Assembly: GCA_910576955.1 (NCBI GenBank)
Contig: CAJTJB010000004.1
Location: forward strand, 1 to 64,000
Length of the DNA: 64,000 nucleotides
Source: an uncultured Alphaproteobacteria bacterium
GTDB lineage: Bacteria; Pseudomonadota; Alphaproteobacteria; RF32; CAG-239
Direction: 5' to 3'
The notes beneath the pieces are model-generated. The model was not told the origin of the DNA, did not search any database, and saw only the letters and a program-made list of their open reading frames with translations. The position numbers were made by a program, and so were the translations under genes. Shown piece after piece: positions 33,247-42,404 of this stretch; positions within the stretch are counted from its first letter, which is position 1; every line of letters begins with the position of its first letter.

Positions 33247-33849
33247 ATGAAAAAATATTTATTGATACTGATTGCTGTTTTGGCGGTGGTGAATGCGGCG
33301 GAGGCAAAGCGGGCTTTTTATGTGGAAAAAGAAGTGCGCTGCGGGGCGGGCGAGATGTGTTATGAAGCCGCAAGCGGGCTACCGCTGAACGGTATGCTGC
33401 GGAAGTATTATGCCGATGGTGTGGCACGCGAAGATATCACCTATGCCAACGGTATCAAAAACGGCGTGGCGCGGCATTATTATCCCGATGGCAAACAGCA
33501 GGCATATATGGTGTATCAAAACGGCGTGCTTGAGGGCGGCGTTTCCACTTATTACAACAGCGGCAATACGGAATATGAAACCGCTTATGTTCACGGCGTG
33601 ATGCACGGGGTGCGCAAGGGCTATTATGAAGACGGGACGCTGATGTTGGAGGGCGAATATATCAACGGTGCAAAAAACGGGCGCGAACGGCGCTATTATG
33701 CCGATGGCAAGCTCAAAAGCGAGATTGTGTTTGATATGGGGGCGATAACGGCGGCGAGCTGCCGGATGGCTGACGGGCAGCGCATTGATTTTACGGATAA
33801 AGCGGATGCGTATTTGCTTATCGGGCAGACACCCTGCGGCGTCTATTAG
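33247..33849 (+). CDS. Secreted MORN-repeat protein
   Basis: The 200-residue product has a Sec signal peptide (MKKYLLILIAVLAVVNAAEA). At least five MORN-2-type repeats of about 22 residues follow, such as GMLRKYYADGVAREDITYANG, NGVARHYYPDGKQQAYMVYQ and GVRKGYYEDGTLMLEGEYING. Such repeats occur in the YwqK antitoxin-like family and in surface proteins. AAAGGAG precedes the start. Its last four bases overlap the end of tmk, which is convergent. The function is unknown; the repeats suggest binding. Confidence 0.85.
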   Translation: MKKYLLILIAVLAVVNAAEAKRAFYVEKEVRCGAGEMCYEAASGLPLNGMLRKYYADGVAREDITYANGIKNGVARHYYPDGKQQAYMVYQNGVLEGGVSTYYNSGNTEYETAYVHGVMHGVRKGYYEDGTLMLEGEYINGAKNGRERRYYADGKLKSEIVFDMGAITAASCRMADGQRIDFTDKADAYLLIGQTPCGVY

Positions 33850-34490
33850 GCGTTGATTCTTTCCTCGTATTTACGGATAATTTCGGCAGTGACTTCCTCA
33901 ATCGTGCCGCCGGCGTTAATGACGATAAACCGCTCGGGGGCGTTTTGGGCAAGCTCCAGATAACCGTTGCGCAGGCGCTCGTGGAACGAAATATCGACAT
34001 TTTCAAACCGCAGTTCTTTGTTTGCCATTGTTTCGGCTTTTTTGAAACTGCGTTCCAAACCCTGACGGACGTCTATATCCAATAAAAATGTAATATCCGG
34101 TTTAAAATCGCCTGCGACCATTTGATAAAGTGTATCCATAATTTTCGTGTCGGCAAATTTATTGGAACCGTAATATTGGTATGCGATTGTCGAATCGTTA
34201 AAACGGTCGGAAAGGACGATTTTGTTTTCTTTTAATGCCGGCAGGATGACTTTGGTCAGGTCTATGCGGCGGTCGGCATAAAAGAGCAGCATTTCGGTCA
34301 GCTCGTCAAACTTATCTTTATCGCCCTCTACCAAAAGGCGGCGGATTTCTTTGCCCGTTTCCGTGCCGCCGGGTTCGCGCGTGGTGATAACGGCGTGTCC
34401 TTTGCTTTTTAAGTATTCGGCAAAGCGGGAGAGTTGCAGCGATTTGCCCGAGCCTTCGCCGCCCTCAAAGGTGATGAACTTGCCGGACAT
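33846..34490 (-). CDS. tmk: Thymidylate kinase
   Basis: This cytoplasmic kinase phosphorylates dTMP to dTDP for DNA synthesis. The 214-residue product has the P-loop FEGGEGSGKSLQ near residue 6, the DR(E/H)-type motif TTREPGGTETG near 36, SDRFNDSTIAYQYYG near 90, and a lid region with DIDVRQGLERS. The start MSGKFITFEGG was chosen because GGAG lies seven bases upstream. It begins one base after the dac stop codon, so it is co-transcribed with rlpA and dac, an order often seen in Alphaproteobacteria. There holB usually follows, but here it is on the opposite strand. Confidence 0.96.
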   Translation of the reverse strand: MSGKFITFEGGEGSGKSLQLSRFAEYLKSKGHAVITTREPGGTETGKEIRRLLVEGDKDKFDELTEMLLFYADRRIDLTKVILPALKENKIVLSDRFNDSTIAYQYYGSNKFADTKIMDTLYQMVAGDFKPDITFLLDIDVRQGLERSFKKAETMANKELRFENVDISFHERLRNGYLELAQNAPERFIVINAGGTIEEVTAEIIRKYEERINA

Positions 34491-34491
34491 T

Positions 34492-35643
34492 CTATTTCTC
34501 CGCACCGAAAACAAAATATTTGAGGTTGGCTAAAAAGCGGCTGAACGCGCCGATTTTAGCAACGTCTTCTTTGGCAACGAGCGGGATTTTATCTACCGTG
34601 TTATCGCCATAGGTGATAAACAGCTCGCCGACTTTGTCGCCCTTAAACACCGGCGCTTTAACCGGCGTGTCATAAACGGCTTTGGCTTTATATTTGTTTT
34701 TGGTGCTCTTTTTAACGGTTTTAACCACATTGTGCGGCACAACGGCGTGTACGCTCGGGCTGGTGCCGTACCAGACGGGAATTTCCGCCATAATCTGATT
34801 TTCGGTAAAGAATTTGTAGTTTTCAAAACCGGCAAAGCCCCATGTCATCAGACTCTCGGTTTCCTCTGCGCGTTCTTTGTTGCTGGAAAGCCCCGACACA
34901 ACCTCAATGAGCCGGCGGTCGCCGCGCACCACCGAGCCGGTGAGGCAGAAACCCGCCTCGTCGGTGTGTCCGGTTTTTAAGCCGTCCGAGCCTTTGAGGC
35001 TATAGAGCAACGGGTTGCGGTTGCCCTGTTTGATGCCGTTAAAGGTGAATTCTTTTTCTTTGAAAACGTGGTAAAACTCGGGAAATTCTTTGATAATGCG
35101 GCGGGCAAGCTGCGCCAAATCTTCAACCGAAATGCGGTGTTCGGGGTGGGGCAGTCCGGTCGCGTTTACGAAATGCGCGTTTTTCAAGCCGATTTTTTCA
35201 GCCGTTTCGTTTAACAGCGCGGCAAACTCTTCTTCCGATCCGGCGATGTTTTCGGCAACGGTGATGCAGGCGTCATTGCCTGACTGGATGATGATGCCCT
35301 TAATCAGGTCTTCAACCTTAACTTCCTGCCCGATTTTTAAAAACATTGTCGAACCGCCCGACGCCGCGCCGCCTTTGCGCCATGCTTTTTCGCTGACGGT
35401 GAATTTATCCTCTAAAGAAATTTCGCCCTCTTTGAGCTTGCTTAAGAGCACATAAACGGTCATCAGCTTGCTCATGGAGGCAGGGGGAATCATTTCCTCG
35501 TGATTTTTCGTAAACAGGTACGCGCCCGTTTCATAATCCATCAAAATCGCATTTTTCGCTTTGGTTTCAAACGCGTTGGCAGCGGCTGCCAGCGATAAAA
35601 AGGAAAGGCCTGCCGCAAGGGCAAAAATATTCTTTAAGGTCAT
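34492..35643 (-). CDS. dacC: D-alanyl-D-alanine carboxypeptidase (PBP5/6 type)
   Basis: This periplasmic penicillin-binding protein trims the terminal D-Ala from peptidoglycan pentapeptides. The 383-residue product has a signal peptide ending AAANA. The active-site motifs are SMSK (PPASMSKLMTVY near residue 55), SGN (IQSGNDACITVA near 115) and KTG (DGLKTGHTDEAG near 216). A C-terminal beta domain follows, and the tail RFLANLKYFVFG can act as an amphipathic membrane anchor. The start MTLKNIF follows AGGAGA. It lies 13 bases after rlpA. Confidence 0.95.
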   Translation of the reverse strand: MTLKNIFALAAGLSFLSLAAAANAFETKAKNAILMDYETGAYLFTKNHEEMIPPASMSKLMTVYVLLSKLKEGEISLEDKFTVSEKAWRKGGAASGGSTMFLKIGQEVKVEDLIKGIIIQSGNDACITVAENIAGSEEEFAALLNETAEKIGLKNAHFVNATGLPHPEHRISVEDLAQLARRIIKEFPEFYHVFKEKEFTFNGIKQGNRNPLLYSLKGSDGLKTGHTDEAGFCLTGSVVRGDRRLIEVVSGLSSNKERAEETESLMTWGFAGFENYKFFTENQIMAEIPVWYGTSPSVHAVVPHNVVKTVKKSTKNKYKAKAVYDTPVKAPVFKGDKVGELFITYGDNTVDKIPLVAKEDVAKIGAFSRFLANLKYFVFGAEK

Positions 35644-35656
35644 AATCTCGGTTCTC

Positions 35657-36568
35657 CTAACCTTGAACAATGGTTACGTCGGCGTGCCCGTAATCAAGCA
35701 CGCGGTCTAAAATCTGCAAAGCCTCGTCACGGCTCTGGTATGCGCCCAGACGCACGCGGTAAACGCCGTCTTTGCTCAAATATGCTTCATAAATCGACAC
35801 TTTGCCGAAACGCTGCATTGAGGCGGCCATTTGCTTGGCTTTTTCATAATCCGAAAATGCGCCGACCTGCACAAAATACGGACCTTTTGCCGGAATGGCA
35901 GCGGCATTGGCATAAGCCGCGGGGGCTTTGGCGGTGATTTCGTATTTGATATTTTGCACCGGAGCGGCAGTCGGCTCGGTTGCGGCGACTGCGCCGTAGC
36001 TGATTGCCGAGGCATAGGTTTTGGAGCTGTTGTCTTTGGAGAGCATTGCCTCTTTGAGCGCGCGGCTTTCCTTTTCCATAATCTCGACTTTTACTCTGGC
36101 GGTGCCTTTGTTTTTGTAGCCCAAAAGTTCCGCGCCTTTTTGCGACACGTCGATAATGCGGTTTTTAACATACGGACCGCGGTCATTAACGCGCGCGATG
36201 ATTGATTTGCCGTTTTCGAGGTTGGTTACTTTCACGATGGAGGGCAGCGGCAGCGTGCGGTGTGCGGCGGTGATGGCGCGCATATTGTAGGTTTCGCCGT
36301 TGGCGGTGCGCTTGTTGTGGAAATCATCGCCATACCACGAGGCTATGCCGGTTTCGGAATATGAATAATCCTCTCTCGGGGTGTAGCTTTGCCCTAATAC
36401 TTTGTAGGGGGTGCCGACTTTGTATATGCCGCCGTCCGCTTTGATGGATTTGACCTCGTCGGGGAGGTTTTTATAGGCAAACTCTTTGGGTTCGGAAGAG
36501 CAGCCTGCAAGCAGCAAAAGCGCGGCAAGGCTTGAATAAACTTTTATGTTTGGTTGTATTTTCATCAT
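35657..36568 (-). CDS. rlpA: RlpA-like septal lipoprotein with SPOR domain
   Basis: RlpA is an outer-membrane lipoprotein and, in some species, a lytic transglycosylase acting on denuded glycan strands. The product of about 303 residues has a lipobox LLLLAGC near residue 24 and a double-psi beta-barrel with GIASWYGDDFHNKRTANGE and the catalytic-region aspartate of RVNDRGPYVKNRIIDVS. A C-terminal SPOR domain (YFVQVGAFSDYEKAKQMA) binds septal peptidoglycan. The start was placed at the first of two adjacent ATGs, ten bases after AAGGA. It heads the rlpA-dac-tmk unit. Confidence 0.93.
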   Translation of the reverse strand: MMKIQPNIKVYSSLAALLLLAGCSSEPKEFAYKNLPDEVKSIKADGGIYKVGTPYKVLGQSYTPREDYSYSETGIASWYGDDFHNKRTANGETYNMRAITAAHRTLPLPSIVKVTNLENGKSIIARVNDRGPYVKNRIIDVSQKGAELLGYKNKGTARVKVEIMEKESRALKEAMLSKDNSSKTYASAISYGAVAATEPTAAPVQNIKYEITAKAPAAYANAAAIPAKGPYFVQVGAFSDYEKAKQMAASMQRFGKVSIYEAYLSKDGVYRVRLGAYQSRDEALQILDRVLDYGHADVTIVQG

Positions 36569-36677
36569 TTTTTGTTTGTCCTTTTGCAATCTAACATAAC
36601 TTAACCTTTGGGGGATGTAAAGCGCTTTTCATAAGTTGTCACACGCTTAAAATTATCCCGCTTTCTTAAAAAAATTT

Positions 36678-36706
36678 TTGACAATTATAAAGTTTGACCG
36701 TATTAT
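36678..36706 (+). promoter_or_regulatory. Promoter of the 36.7 kb gene
   Basis: TTGACA (36678-36683) and TATTAT (36701-36706) have a 17-base spacer, in the divergent gap with rlpA. Confidence 0.7.
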
Positions 36707-36748
36707 AACCCGTAAATTCTTAATAAAAAGTAAGGGATGAGGCTTAAG

Positions 36749-37387
36749 ATGAATAAAAACGGCGTATTTTTCGGGTTGGCAGCGGGGATGCTGCTGGCAT
36801 TTTCGGCAGGCGCGGCGGAAGTGGAAATGCTTAAAGCCGAAGACGAAAACCTGCTTGAGGCAGAACCGGCGGTTTCGCGCCCGTTGAAGATTACCAAGCC
36901 GTTTTATACCGGGGCGGTGAAAATGAAAAAAACAGCGCCGCTTACGGAAGAAATGCTGCAGCCCCAAACGGCAAAACGCCGGACTCGGCATGAAAGCGAA
37001 AATGTTGTTAAACTGCGGAATATGATAGGCTATTGTTTGGATGTGCGCCAAGACCGGATTGAACTGGAGCGCAGTATGTACGAGCGTTTGAAAACGCCCG
37101 AGAGCCTTGCTTATTTGTCGCAGACAATGCGCGATGTCAACCTTTGCTATGAAGATGTCGGGCTTGAGATTATCGAAACCTATTACGGCAGCGATGTTAA
37201 CGAGCTGGCAAAGCACCACGATATTTCCCAGACGTTTTATGTGAACGGGACGGGGCTTAATTTTGACCCGAAATATTGCGGCGAAACCTGCTCGATGGAC
37301 GCGGTGCTGAATGCGCAGATGGCAAAATATGCGGAATTTCGCGTGTATCTGACCAAGCTTTTGGAAGAGCGTCCGCAGGGGAACTAG
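36749..37387 (+). CDS. Periplasmic helical protein of unknown function
   Basis: The 212-residue product has a Sec signal peptide (MNKNGVFFGLAAGMLLAFSAGA) and a charged, helix-rich mature part with four cysteines (GYCLDV, NLCYED, KYCGETCSM). No family is recognised. The second ATG (36749) was chosen because GAGG lies six bases before it. holB starts 6 bases after its stop, so they are co-transcribed, although no functional link is evident. Confidence 0.75.
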   Translation: MNKNGVFFGLAAGMLLAFSAGAAEVEMLKAEDENLLEAEPAVSRPLKITKPFYTGAVKMKKTAPLTEEMLQPQTAKRRTRHESENVVKLRNMIGYCLDVRQDRIELERSMYERLKTPESLAYLSQTMRDVNLCYEDVGLEIIETYYGSDVNELAKHHDISQTFYVNGTGLNFDPKYCGETCSMDAVLNAQMAKYAEFRVYLTKLLEERPQGN

Positions 37388-37393
37388 GGCGCG

Positions 37394-38437
37394 ATGGCTG
37401 GCGAATCTGTTTATCCGAACCTTAATCCGTACCTTATCGGGCATGATGAGGAGCTTAATCTCTTTTTATCCGCGTTTAACGGCGGGGCGCTGCACCATGG
37501 CTGGCTGATTACCGGCGATGAGGGAATCGGCAAGGCAACGCTTGCTTATAAAATCGCGCGGTTTTTGCTTTCGGCGGAAGACGGAAAAACGTATGCGTCG
37601 CTGGATGTGCCGGCGGACAGTGCAGTGTTTGCGCAGGTGGCACAAAAATCGCATCCGGATTTTAAGGTGTTGGAGCGCGATTTTACCGAAACCGACAAGA
37701 AAAAGCTGATTAAGGCGATTAAAGACGGCACCGACAGCGGCGAGGAAATGCGCCAAGGGCTCAAACGCTCGGCGGTGATTAAGGTGGAAGACGTGCGCGA
37801 CGTGGTGGCTTTTCTTTCCAAAAAGTCGTTTAACGACAACTGGCGCGTGGTGATTGTGGACAGCGCAGATGATTTGAACACCTCGAGTGCGAATGCGCTG
37901 TTAAAGATTTTGGAAGAACCGCCGCTCAAGAGCATTTTGCTCTTAATCTCGCATAACCCCGGAAAGCTGTTGCCGACTATTCGCTCGCGCTGTGCAAAGC
38001 TGGCGCTGAAACCGCTCAAAGAGGGCGAGGTTGCGAGTTTGCTGCGCCGCTATAAGTCGGAGCTGAAAGAAGCGGATGTGCAGGGGCTTGCCAAAATTGC
38101 CGCGGGCAGTATCGGGCGGGCATTGAAATATGCGGAAAACGACGCGCTCGCGATGTATGAAAATATCAAAAAAATCTGCTATGGTGGGGCAAAGGGCGAC
38201 GGGCAGCTGCTGCTTGATTTGGCGGCGGATGTTGCTGCGGATGAGGATTGCTGGGATTTGTTTGCGGAGTTGATTTGCCGGTTTGCGCGTGATAACCTTG
38301 CCGACGCGGCGCACCCGCGCGAGATGTATGAGGCTTATGAGCAGGCATTGAAGATTTTGGATGAAACCGTGCGGCTGAATATGGATAAAAAGCAGGCGGT
38401 GTTGCAGATTTTGATTAAATTCGGCAGTGTGTTTTAG
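37394..38437 (+). CDS. holB: DNA polymerase III subunit delta-prime
   Basis: Delta-prime is part of the clamp loader that opens the beta sliding clamp. The 347-residue product begins with LIGHDEELNLFLSAF, has the P-loop-like WLITGDEGIGKATLAYK near residue 37, the Walker B-like region WRVVIVDSADDLNTSSANAL near 150, the EEPPLKSI and SHNPGKLLPTIRSRC (sensor/SRC) motifs near 175-200, and a C-terminal helical collar. It lacks the usual zinc-binding cysteine cluster. It follows a periplasmic gene by 6 bases rather than tmk. Confidence 0.92.
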   Translation: MAGESVYPNLNPYLIGHDEELNLFLSAFNGGALHHGWLITGDEGIGKATLAYKIARFLLSAEDGKTYASLDVPADSAVFAQVAQKSHPDFKVLERDFTETDKKKLIKAIKDGTDSGEEMRQGLKRSAVIKVEDVRDVVAFLSKKSFNDNWRVVIVDSADDLNTSSANALLKILEEPPLKSILLLISHNPGKLLPTIRSRCAKLALKPLKEGEVASLLRRYKSELKEADVQGLAKIAAGSIGRALKYAENDALAMYENIKKICYGGAKGDGQLLLDLAADVAADEDCWDLFAELICRFARDNLADAAHPREMYEAYEQALKILDETVRLNMDKKQAVLQILIKFGSVF

Positions 38438-38485
38438 GTTTTTTTAAGATATAAACAGGCGGTCACATTGTTGTTTCCATAAATA

Positions 38486-38784
38486 GCTGTATGTTGTCCC
38501 CATCCCCCTTACCTTTCTTGCTTCGTAAGGGTGCGCTTATTGCGCGCCCTAACTTCGCTTCGGGCAAGCCAGTGCTAGGGTTCGCTTTGTTGGCGTTTCC
38601 GCCAAGTCGCTTACCAAGCACTGCTATTGCTCTCGGTCAAAAGAGCCCACTGGGCTTTTTTGACTATGCGAGCCCCGCACTGGGGGGAGGAGGTTCAAAG
38701 AGCGAGCCCCTCAATGGGGAAAGGTGTGTGCCGTATGGGATTTCCCTTCCCGCGGTGGGAGGGGAGATACAAGGAGGGCTTGTT
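38486..38784. repeat. Repeat mosaic between holB and the second lysozyme
   Basis: This gap has a CCCCATCCCCCTTACC tract, structured element copy 4 (38526-38665), a GCACTGGGGGGAGG module, and a block ending TTTCCCTTCCCGCGG. No gene is seen. Confidence 0.85.
38526..38665 (+). repeat. Structured repeat element, copy 4
   Basis: This is nearly the same as the 11446-11586 copy, with all three hairpins including the AGGGTGCGC/GCGCGCCCT stem and the terminator-like end. Most differences are in loops. Confidence 0.6.
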
Positions 38785-38785
38785 G

Positions 38786-39733
38786 TTAGCGTCCGGCGTT
38801 TTTTTGTTTGTTTAGTTTGCGCGGGCGCTGTTTGGGGGGAAACTTGAGCGAGGCAAGTTTATCCCCGAATGTTACCCCGTTGACTTTGAGCGTGTCGCTG
38901 ACCAGCTTGTTATTGTCTTCCGGCAGTCTCGTTTGGTATCCGACAGTGTTTATGCTGCCGAGGGCAATTTGTGTCAGGTCTATGGACGGGACATCTTCGG
39001 AAACTTTTTCCAGCGTGATATCCGCGCATAACAGGCGGGCTTCAAAATCGCGGCGGTTCTTGACGGAGTTTACCTGTTTGCCATTTACCAAGCAGTGCCG
39101 TCTCATTTCTGTTGCGGCGGCATCAAGATATTGCTGGTCGCCGGTTTCTTTGTATTTGATGTAGAATTTGGAAAATCTGGTTATATTCCCTTGTTTTGTT
39201 TTTAAAACGCCCGCTCCGCAATTATAGCAAAAACTTACGACGGCGGCAATCTCTTGTTTAGACATTTTTTCGACCGGAAGCACTTTTTCCATTGTCGGAT
39301 AAATTTTTTTTTCAATATATTTCAGCGTATATTTTTCTAATTCTTCCATCGAGGTTATTTTGGTGTCTTTGGTGACAGGTTTGCCCTCCGGTGTTTGGGT
39401 TGAGCCTATGCCGATGGTCCAGTAGCCAAATCCGTCATTGTAGGCTTTTAATTTGACACCCTCAAATTGCGCCAACAGGGGGAGGGTATATTCCAATGAT
39501 GATATCTTTTTGCTTTCCCAGCTTTCGGGGATGTTTTCCGCTTGCGCTTTTTTGAGTGCGCGTTGTTCCTCTATTTGGGCGTTGTGCTTTTCTATCGACT
39601 GCCGGCGCAATTCGTCTAAAATGTCTTCAGACTTTTTGGCGCTTATTGCCGCCAGCTGCTCGGCAATCTGCCGGTTAAAACGGTCTCTTTGCTGTTTTAA
39701 GTCGTCGAATAATGTATCACTTTGCGCAGGCAT
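38786..39733 (-). CDS. Second phage-type lysozyme, coiled-coil fusion
   Basis: The 315-residue product has a long N-terminal coiled coil (residues 1-75, rich in Glu, Gln, Lys and Arg). A GH24 lysozyme domain follows with the T4-type triad E91 (LAQFEGVKLKAY), D100 (YNDGFG) and T106 (YWTIGIG), and VVSFCYNCGAGVL near 165. A C-terminal extension of about 80 residues is unassigned. There is no signal peptide, and no holin, spanin or structural phage gene is near. AAAGGAA precedes the ATG. It is only distantly related to the 27.1 kb lysozyme, so the two are separate acquisitions or old paralogues. Confidence 0.87.
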   Translation of the reverse strand: MPAQSDTLFDDLKQQRDRFNRQIAEQLAAISAKKSEDILDELRRQSIEKHNAQIEEQRALKKAQAENIPESWESKKISSLEYTLPLLAQFEGVKLKAYNDGFGYWTIGIGSTQTPEGKPVTKDTKITSMEELEKYTLKYIEKKIYPTMEKVLPVEKMSKQEIAAVVSFCYNCGAGVLKTKQGNITRFSKFYIKYKETGDQQYLDAAATEMRRHCLVNGKQVNSVKNRRDFEARLLCADITLEKVSEDVPSIDLTQIALGSINTVGYQTRLPEDNNKLVSDTLKVNGVTFGDKLASLKFPPKQRPRKLNKQKNAGR

Positions 39734-39886
39734 TGCCGTTTCCTTTCTTCATAATATACCGCTATAATTATTGTAGCCTGATTTTCGATTTTATTCAAGT
39801 GATATTTTAGGGCGCTTTTAAATAAATTTAAACGTTTACGGCTTATGTTTAACACATTGTTTTTAAAATAACTATATGAGGCTGAT

Positions 39887-40804
39887 ATGTTTGCACAAAT
39901 GATAAAAGCCGTGATGGCGGACGATGCGTCGGGGCTGAAAAAACTGTTGCAGAGCGGGGCGGATATTAACGCCGTTGACCGGCGCGGGCGCACGGTTTTG
40001 ACAGAGGCGGCTTTTGCGGGCAAGACCGAGATGGTGAAACTGTTGCTGCAATTTAATGCCGATACGGAAATAGAAGATGATGACGGTAAAACCGCGCTGA
40101 TGGATGCGCTTGTCGGCGGCAACGAAGAGTGCGCCAGACTGTTGCTGGCAAAAGGGGCGCGCGCCAACCGCATTGACGAAGACGGCAACTCGCCGCTGAT
40201 ATTTGCCGCAAGATCGGGCAGTGCGGAGATTGTGCGCTTTTTGCTGACAGTCGGGGCTAAACCGGACCTTAAAAACGAAGAGGGTAAAACGGCGCTGATT
40301 GAGGCGGTGCAGGCGGATAATGCCGCAGCTGCCGAGGCGCTTATCAAGTCCGGAGCAAAACTCAACATTCGTGACGATAGCGGCAAAACCGCGCTGATGT
40401 ATGCGGTTAAAAATTATGATATTGCCCGGCTGCTGCTTGAGGAAAAACCGCAAATTAACGCCAAAGACGATGCGGGTGAAACGGCGCTGATGTCTGCCGC
40501 AGGCTATGGGCGGGAAGATATTGTTAAGCTGCTTTTGGAGTTTGGCGCGGACGCCTCGTTAAAAGATGAAACCGGCGAAACGGCGTTTGATTATGCCGCG
40601 CGCGGGCATTATACGGAAGTTTGCGATTTGCTGAAAGCGGAAAACGGCAAGCACAAGGCGGCACGTTCCGAGTTTGAAGAGGCAGTGAAAAATCCCGCCG
40701 TCAAGCTAAAAAATCAGTCGCGGGACGACATCAGCCAGCGTATCAGGCAATTTAGCGAGCGGGCATCGCAGCAGATTAAAAATGTGAATTTGAAAAAGAA
40801 ATAA
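39887..40804 (+). CDS. Ankyrin-repeat protein
   Basis: The 305-residue cytoplasmic protein consists of about seven to eight ankyrin repeats of 33 residues from residue 1 to about 250. Examples are GADINAVDRRGRTVLTEAAF and GKTALMDALVGGNEECARLL. A charged helical tail follows. Ankyrin repeats bind other proteins; the partner is unknown. GAGG lies six bases before the ATG. It is followed 15 bases later by tatD and could be in one transcript with tatD and the MBL hydrolase. No secretion signal is visible. Confidence 0.9.
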   Translation: MFAQMIKAVMADDASGLKKLLQSGADINAVDRRGRTVLTEAAFAGKTEMVKLLLQFNADTEIEDDDGKTALMDALVGGNEECARLLLAKGARANRIDEDGNSPLIFAARSGSAEIVRFLLTVGAKPDLKNEEGKTALIEAVQADNAAAAEALIKSGAKLNIRDDSGKTALMYAVKNYDIARLLLEEKPQINAKDDAGETALMSAAGYGREDIVKLLLEFGADASLKDETGETAFDYAARGHYTEVCDLLKAENGKHKAARSEFEEAVKNPAVKLKNQSRDDISQRIRQFSERASQQIKNVNLKKK

Positions 40805-40819
40805 CTTTGCGGAGAGAGG

Positions 40820-41584
40820 ATGTTTACGGACAGTCATTGCCATATTGAAGATGAAGAAACCTTAAAGCGCGCGTTTGCCGCGGGTGTGACGACCCTTTTA
40901 AACGCCGGCAAAGATTTGGACGAGGCGGCAGCGCAGCTCAAGATGTGTGAAACATACCCGAATGTGTGGACTTCCGCCGGTGTGCATCCGGACTCCGCGC
41001 CCGAGAAACTGGCTGCCATCGGCGTGGCGGAAATCGTGCGGGCGGCGGCGCATCCGAAAGTCATCGCTATCGGCGAATGCGGGTTGGACTATCATTATGG
41101 GGCGGATGTGAAAGAGGAGCAGAAAGAAATGTTTGCCCGGCATATCGAGGCGGCGGGGCAGACGGGGCTGCCGCTGATGATTCACCAGCGCGAGGCGGAG
41201 GCAGATATGTTGGAGCTTTTGCGCGTCGGTGCGGCAAAATTCGGCAGGCTTGCCGGAGTTATCCATTGTTTTACCTCCACGCCCGAATTTGCACAAGCCG
41301 TGAACGAACTCGGGTTTTACATCTCCGCGTCGGGGATTGTCACCTTTAAAAGCGGGGCAGCCGTGGCGGAAGTTTTTGCGCAATATCCGATAGATAAGAT
41401 ATTGATTGAAACCGACAGCCCGTATCTCGCGCCTGTTCCCTATCGCGGCAAAACCAACGAGCCGGCGTATGTGGTGAAGACGGCGGAGAAAATTGCTGCA
41501 ATTAGGGGCTTGACGTGTGAGAAAATCGCCCGTATAACTACGGATAACTTTTATAATTTGTATCATAAAGCACAGAGAGTATAA
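40820..41584 (+). CDS. tatD: TatD-family metal-dependent hydrolase
   Basis: TatD enzymes are cytoplasmic metal-dependent nucleases linked to DNA quality control. The 254-residue TIM-barrel product shows the HxH motif in FTDSHCHIED near residue 3, the glutamate in AIGECGLDYHYG near 83, histidines in PLMIHQREAEADM and GVIHCFTSTPEF, and the terminal aspartate in LIETDSPYLAPVPYRGK near 199. GGAGAGAG precedes the start. In many Alphaproteobacteria tatD sits in a metG-tatD-MBL run; here metG is 22 kb away. Confidence 0.95.
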   Translation: MFTDSHCHIEDEETLKRAFAAGVTTLLNAGKDLDEAAAQLKMCETYPNVWTSAGVHPDSAPEKLAAIGVAEIVRAAAHPKVIAIGECGLDYHYGADVKEEQKEMFARHIEAAGQTGLPLMIHQREAEADMLELLRVGAAKFGRLAGVIHCFTSTPEFAQAVNELGFYISASGIVTFKSGAAVAEVFAQYPIDKILIETDSPYLAPVPYRGKTNEPAYVVKTAEKIAAIRGLTCEKIARITTDNFYNLYHKAQRV

Positions 41585-41598
41585 CGAAAGGCAAAAGT

Positions 41599-42384
41599 GT
41601 GTCTAAAGTCATCATTTTAGGGGCAGGGGCTGCTCCGGGCGTGCCCGCGCTGGCAAACGGATTTGGCAACTGCGATGCGAAGAATCCGAAAAATATCAGA
41701 CTCCGCAGCGGAACATATATGGAATTAAGCGGGGTGAAGTTTTTAATTGATACCTCGCCGGATTTGCGTATGCAGCTCATTCTTTCCGACATTCGCCATA
41801 TCGACGCGGTGTTTTATACGCACACGCACGCCGACCATCTGCACGGCATTGACGACCTGCGCGAGATTAACCGCATCTCGGGCAAAGCCATAGAGCTTTT
41901 TGCCTCCAAGGATAATCTGGCGGTTATCCGCACGCGCTTTCCGTATCTGATTGCCGATGATACCGCCAAAATTGACCCCGTGTACCGCGCGGCGCTGCAT
42001 CCGAACGTGTTTGAATATGAACAGAGTTTTCACTTTAAGGGGCTGAAAGTGACGCCTATCCGCCTGTTGGGGCATAATGTGGAGTGTTCGGGCTATATCT
42101 TTAATGACGGCGAAGTGGTGCACATCTCCGATTTTCGCGAGATTCCGGAGAGTGCTCTCAAGCTTATCAAACGGCAGCCGGAGCTGTTGATTATGCCGCT
42201 TACCACGCCCTCCGGCACGCGGTTTCACGCCGGTTTGGAAGATTTGCTCGACTATGCGGAAAAGATTGACCCCAAGCGGGTGCTTATCAACCATATGGCG
42301 GTAGAGAGCGACTATGCGGAAGTCTATTCCCACTGCCCGAGCAATATGCAACCGGCTTACGATGGGCTTACGGTTGAATGGTGA
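41599..42384 (+). CDS. MBL-fold phosphodiesterase-like hydrolase
   Basis: The 261-residue product is a metallo-beta-lactamase-fold enzyme of the PhnP-like group. It has IILGAGAAPGVPAL at the start, the metal motif YTHTHADHLHGIDDLR (HxHxDH) near residue 73, and histidines in RLLGHNVECSG, EVVHISDFRE and VLINHMAVESD. A GTG start is used, with AAAGG upstream, 14 bases after tatD. The pairing with tatD is conserved in Alphaproteobacteria. The substrate is probably a phosphodiester, but it is unproven. Confidence 0.9.
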   Translation: MSKVIILGAGAAPGVPALANGFGNCDAKNPKNIRLRSGTYMELSGVKFLIDTSPDLRMQLILSDIRHIDAVFYTHTHADHLHGIDDLREINRISGKAIELFASKDNLAVIRTRFPYLIADDTAKIDPVYRAALHPNVFEYEQSFHFKGLKVTPIRLLGHNVECSGYIFNDGEVVHISDFREIPESALKLIKRQPELLIMPLTTPSGTRFHAGLEDLLDYAEKIDPKRVLINHMAVESDYAEVYSHCPSNMQPAYDGLTVEW

Positions 42385-42404
42385 GCGGGTATAGTCTTTT
42401 TTTG

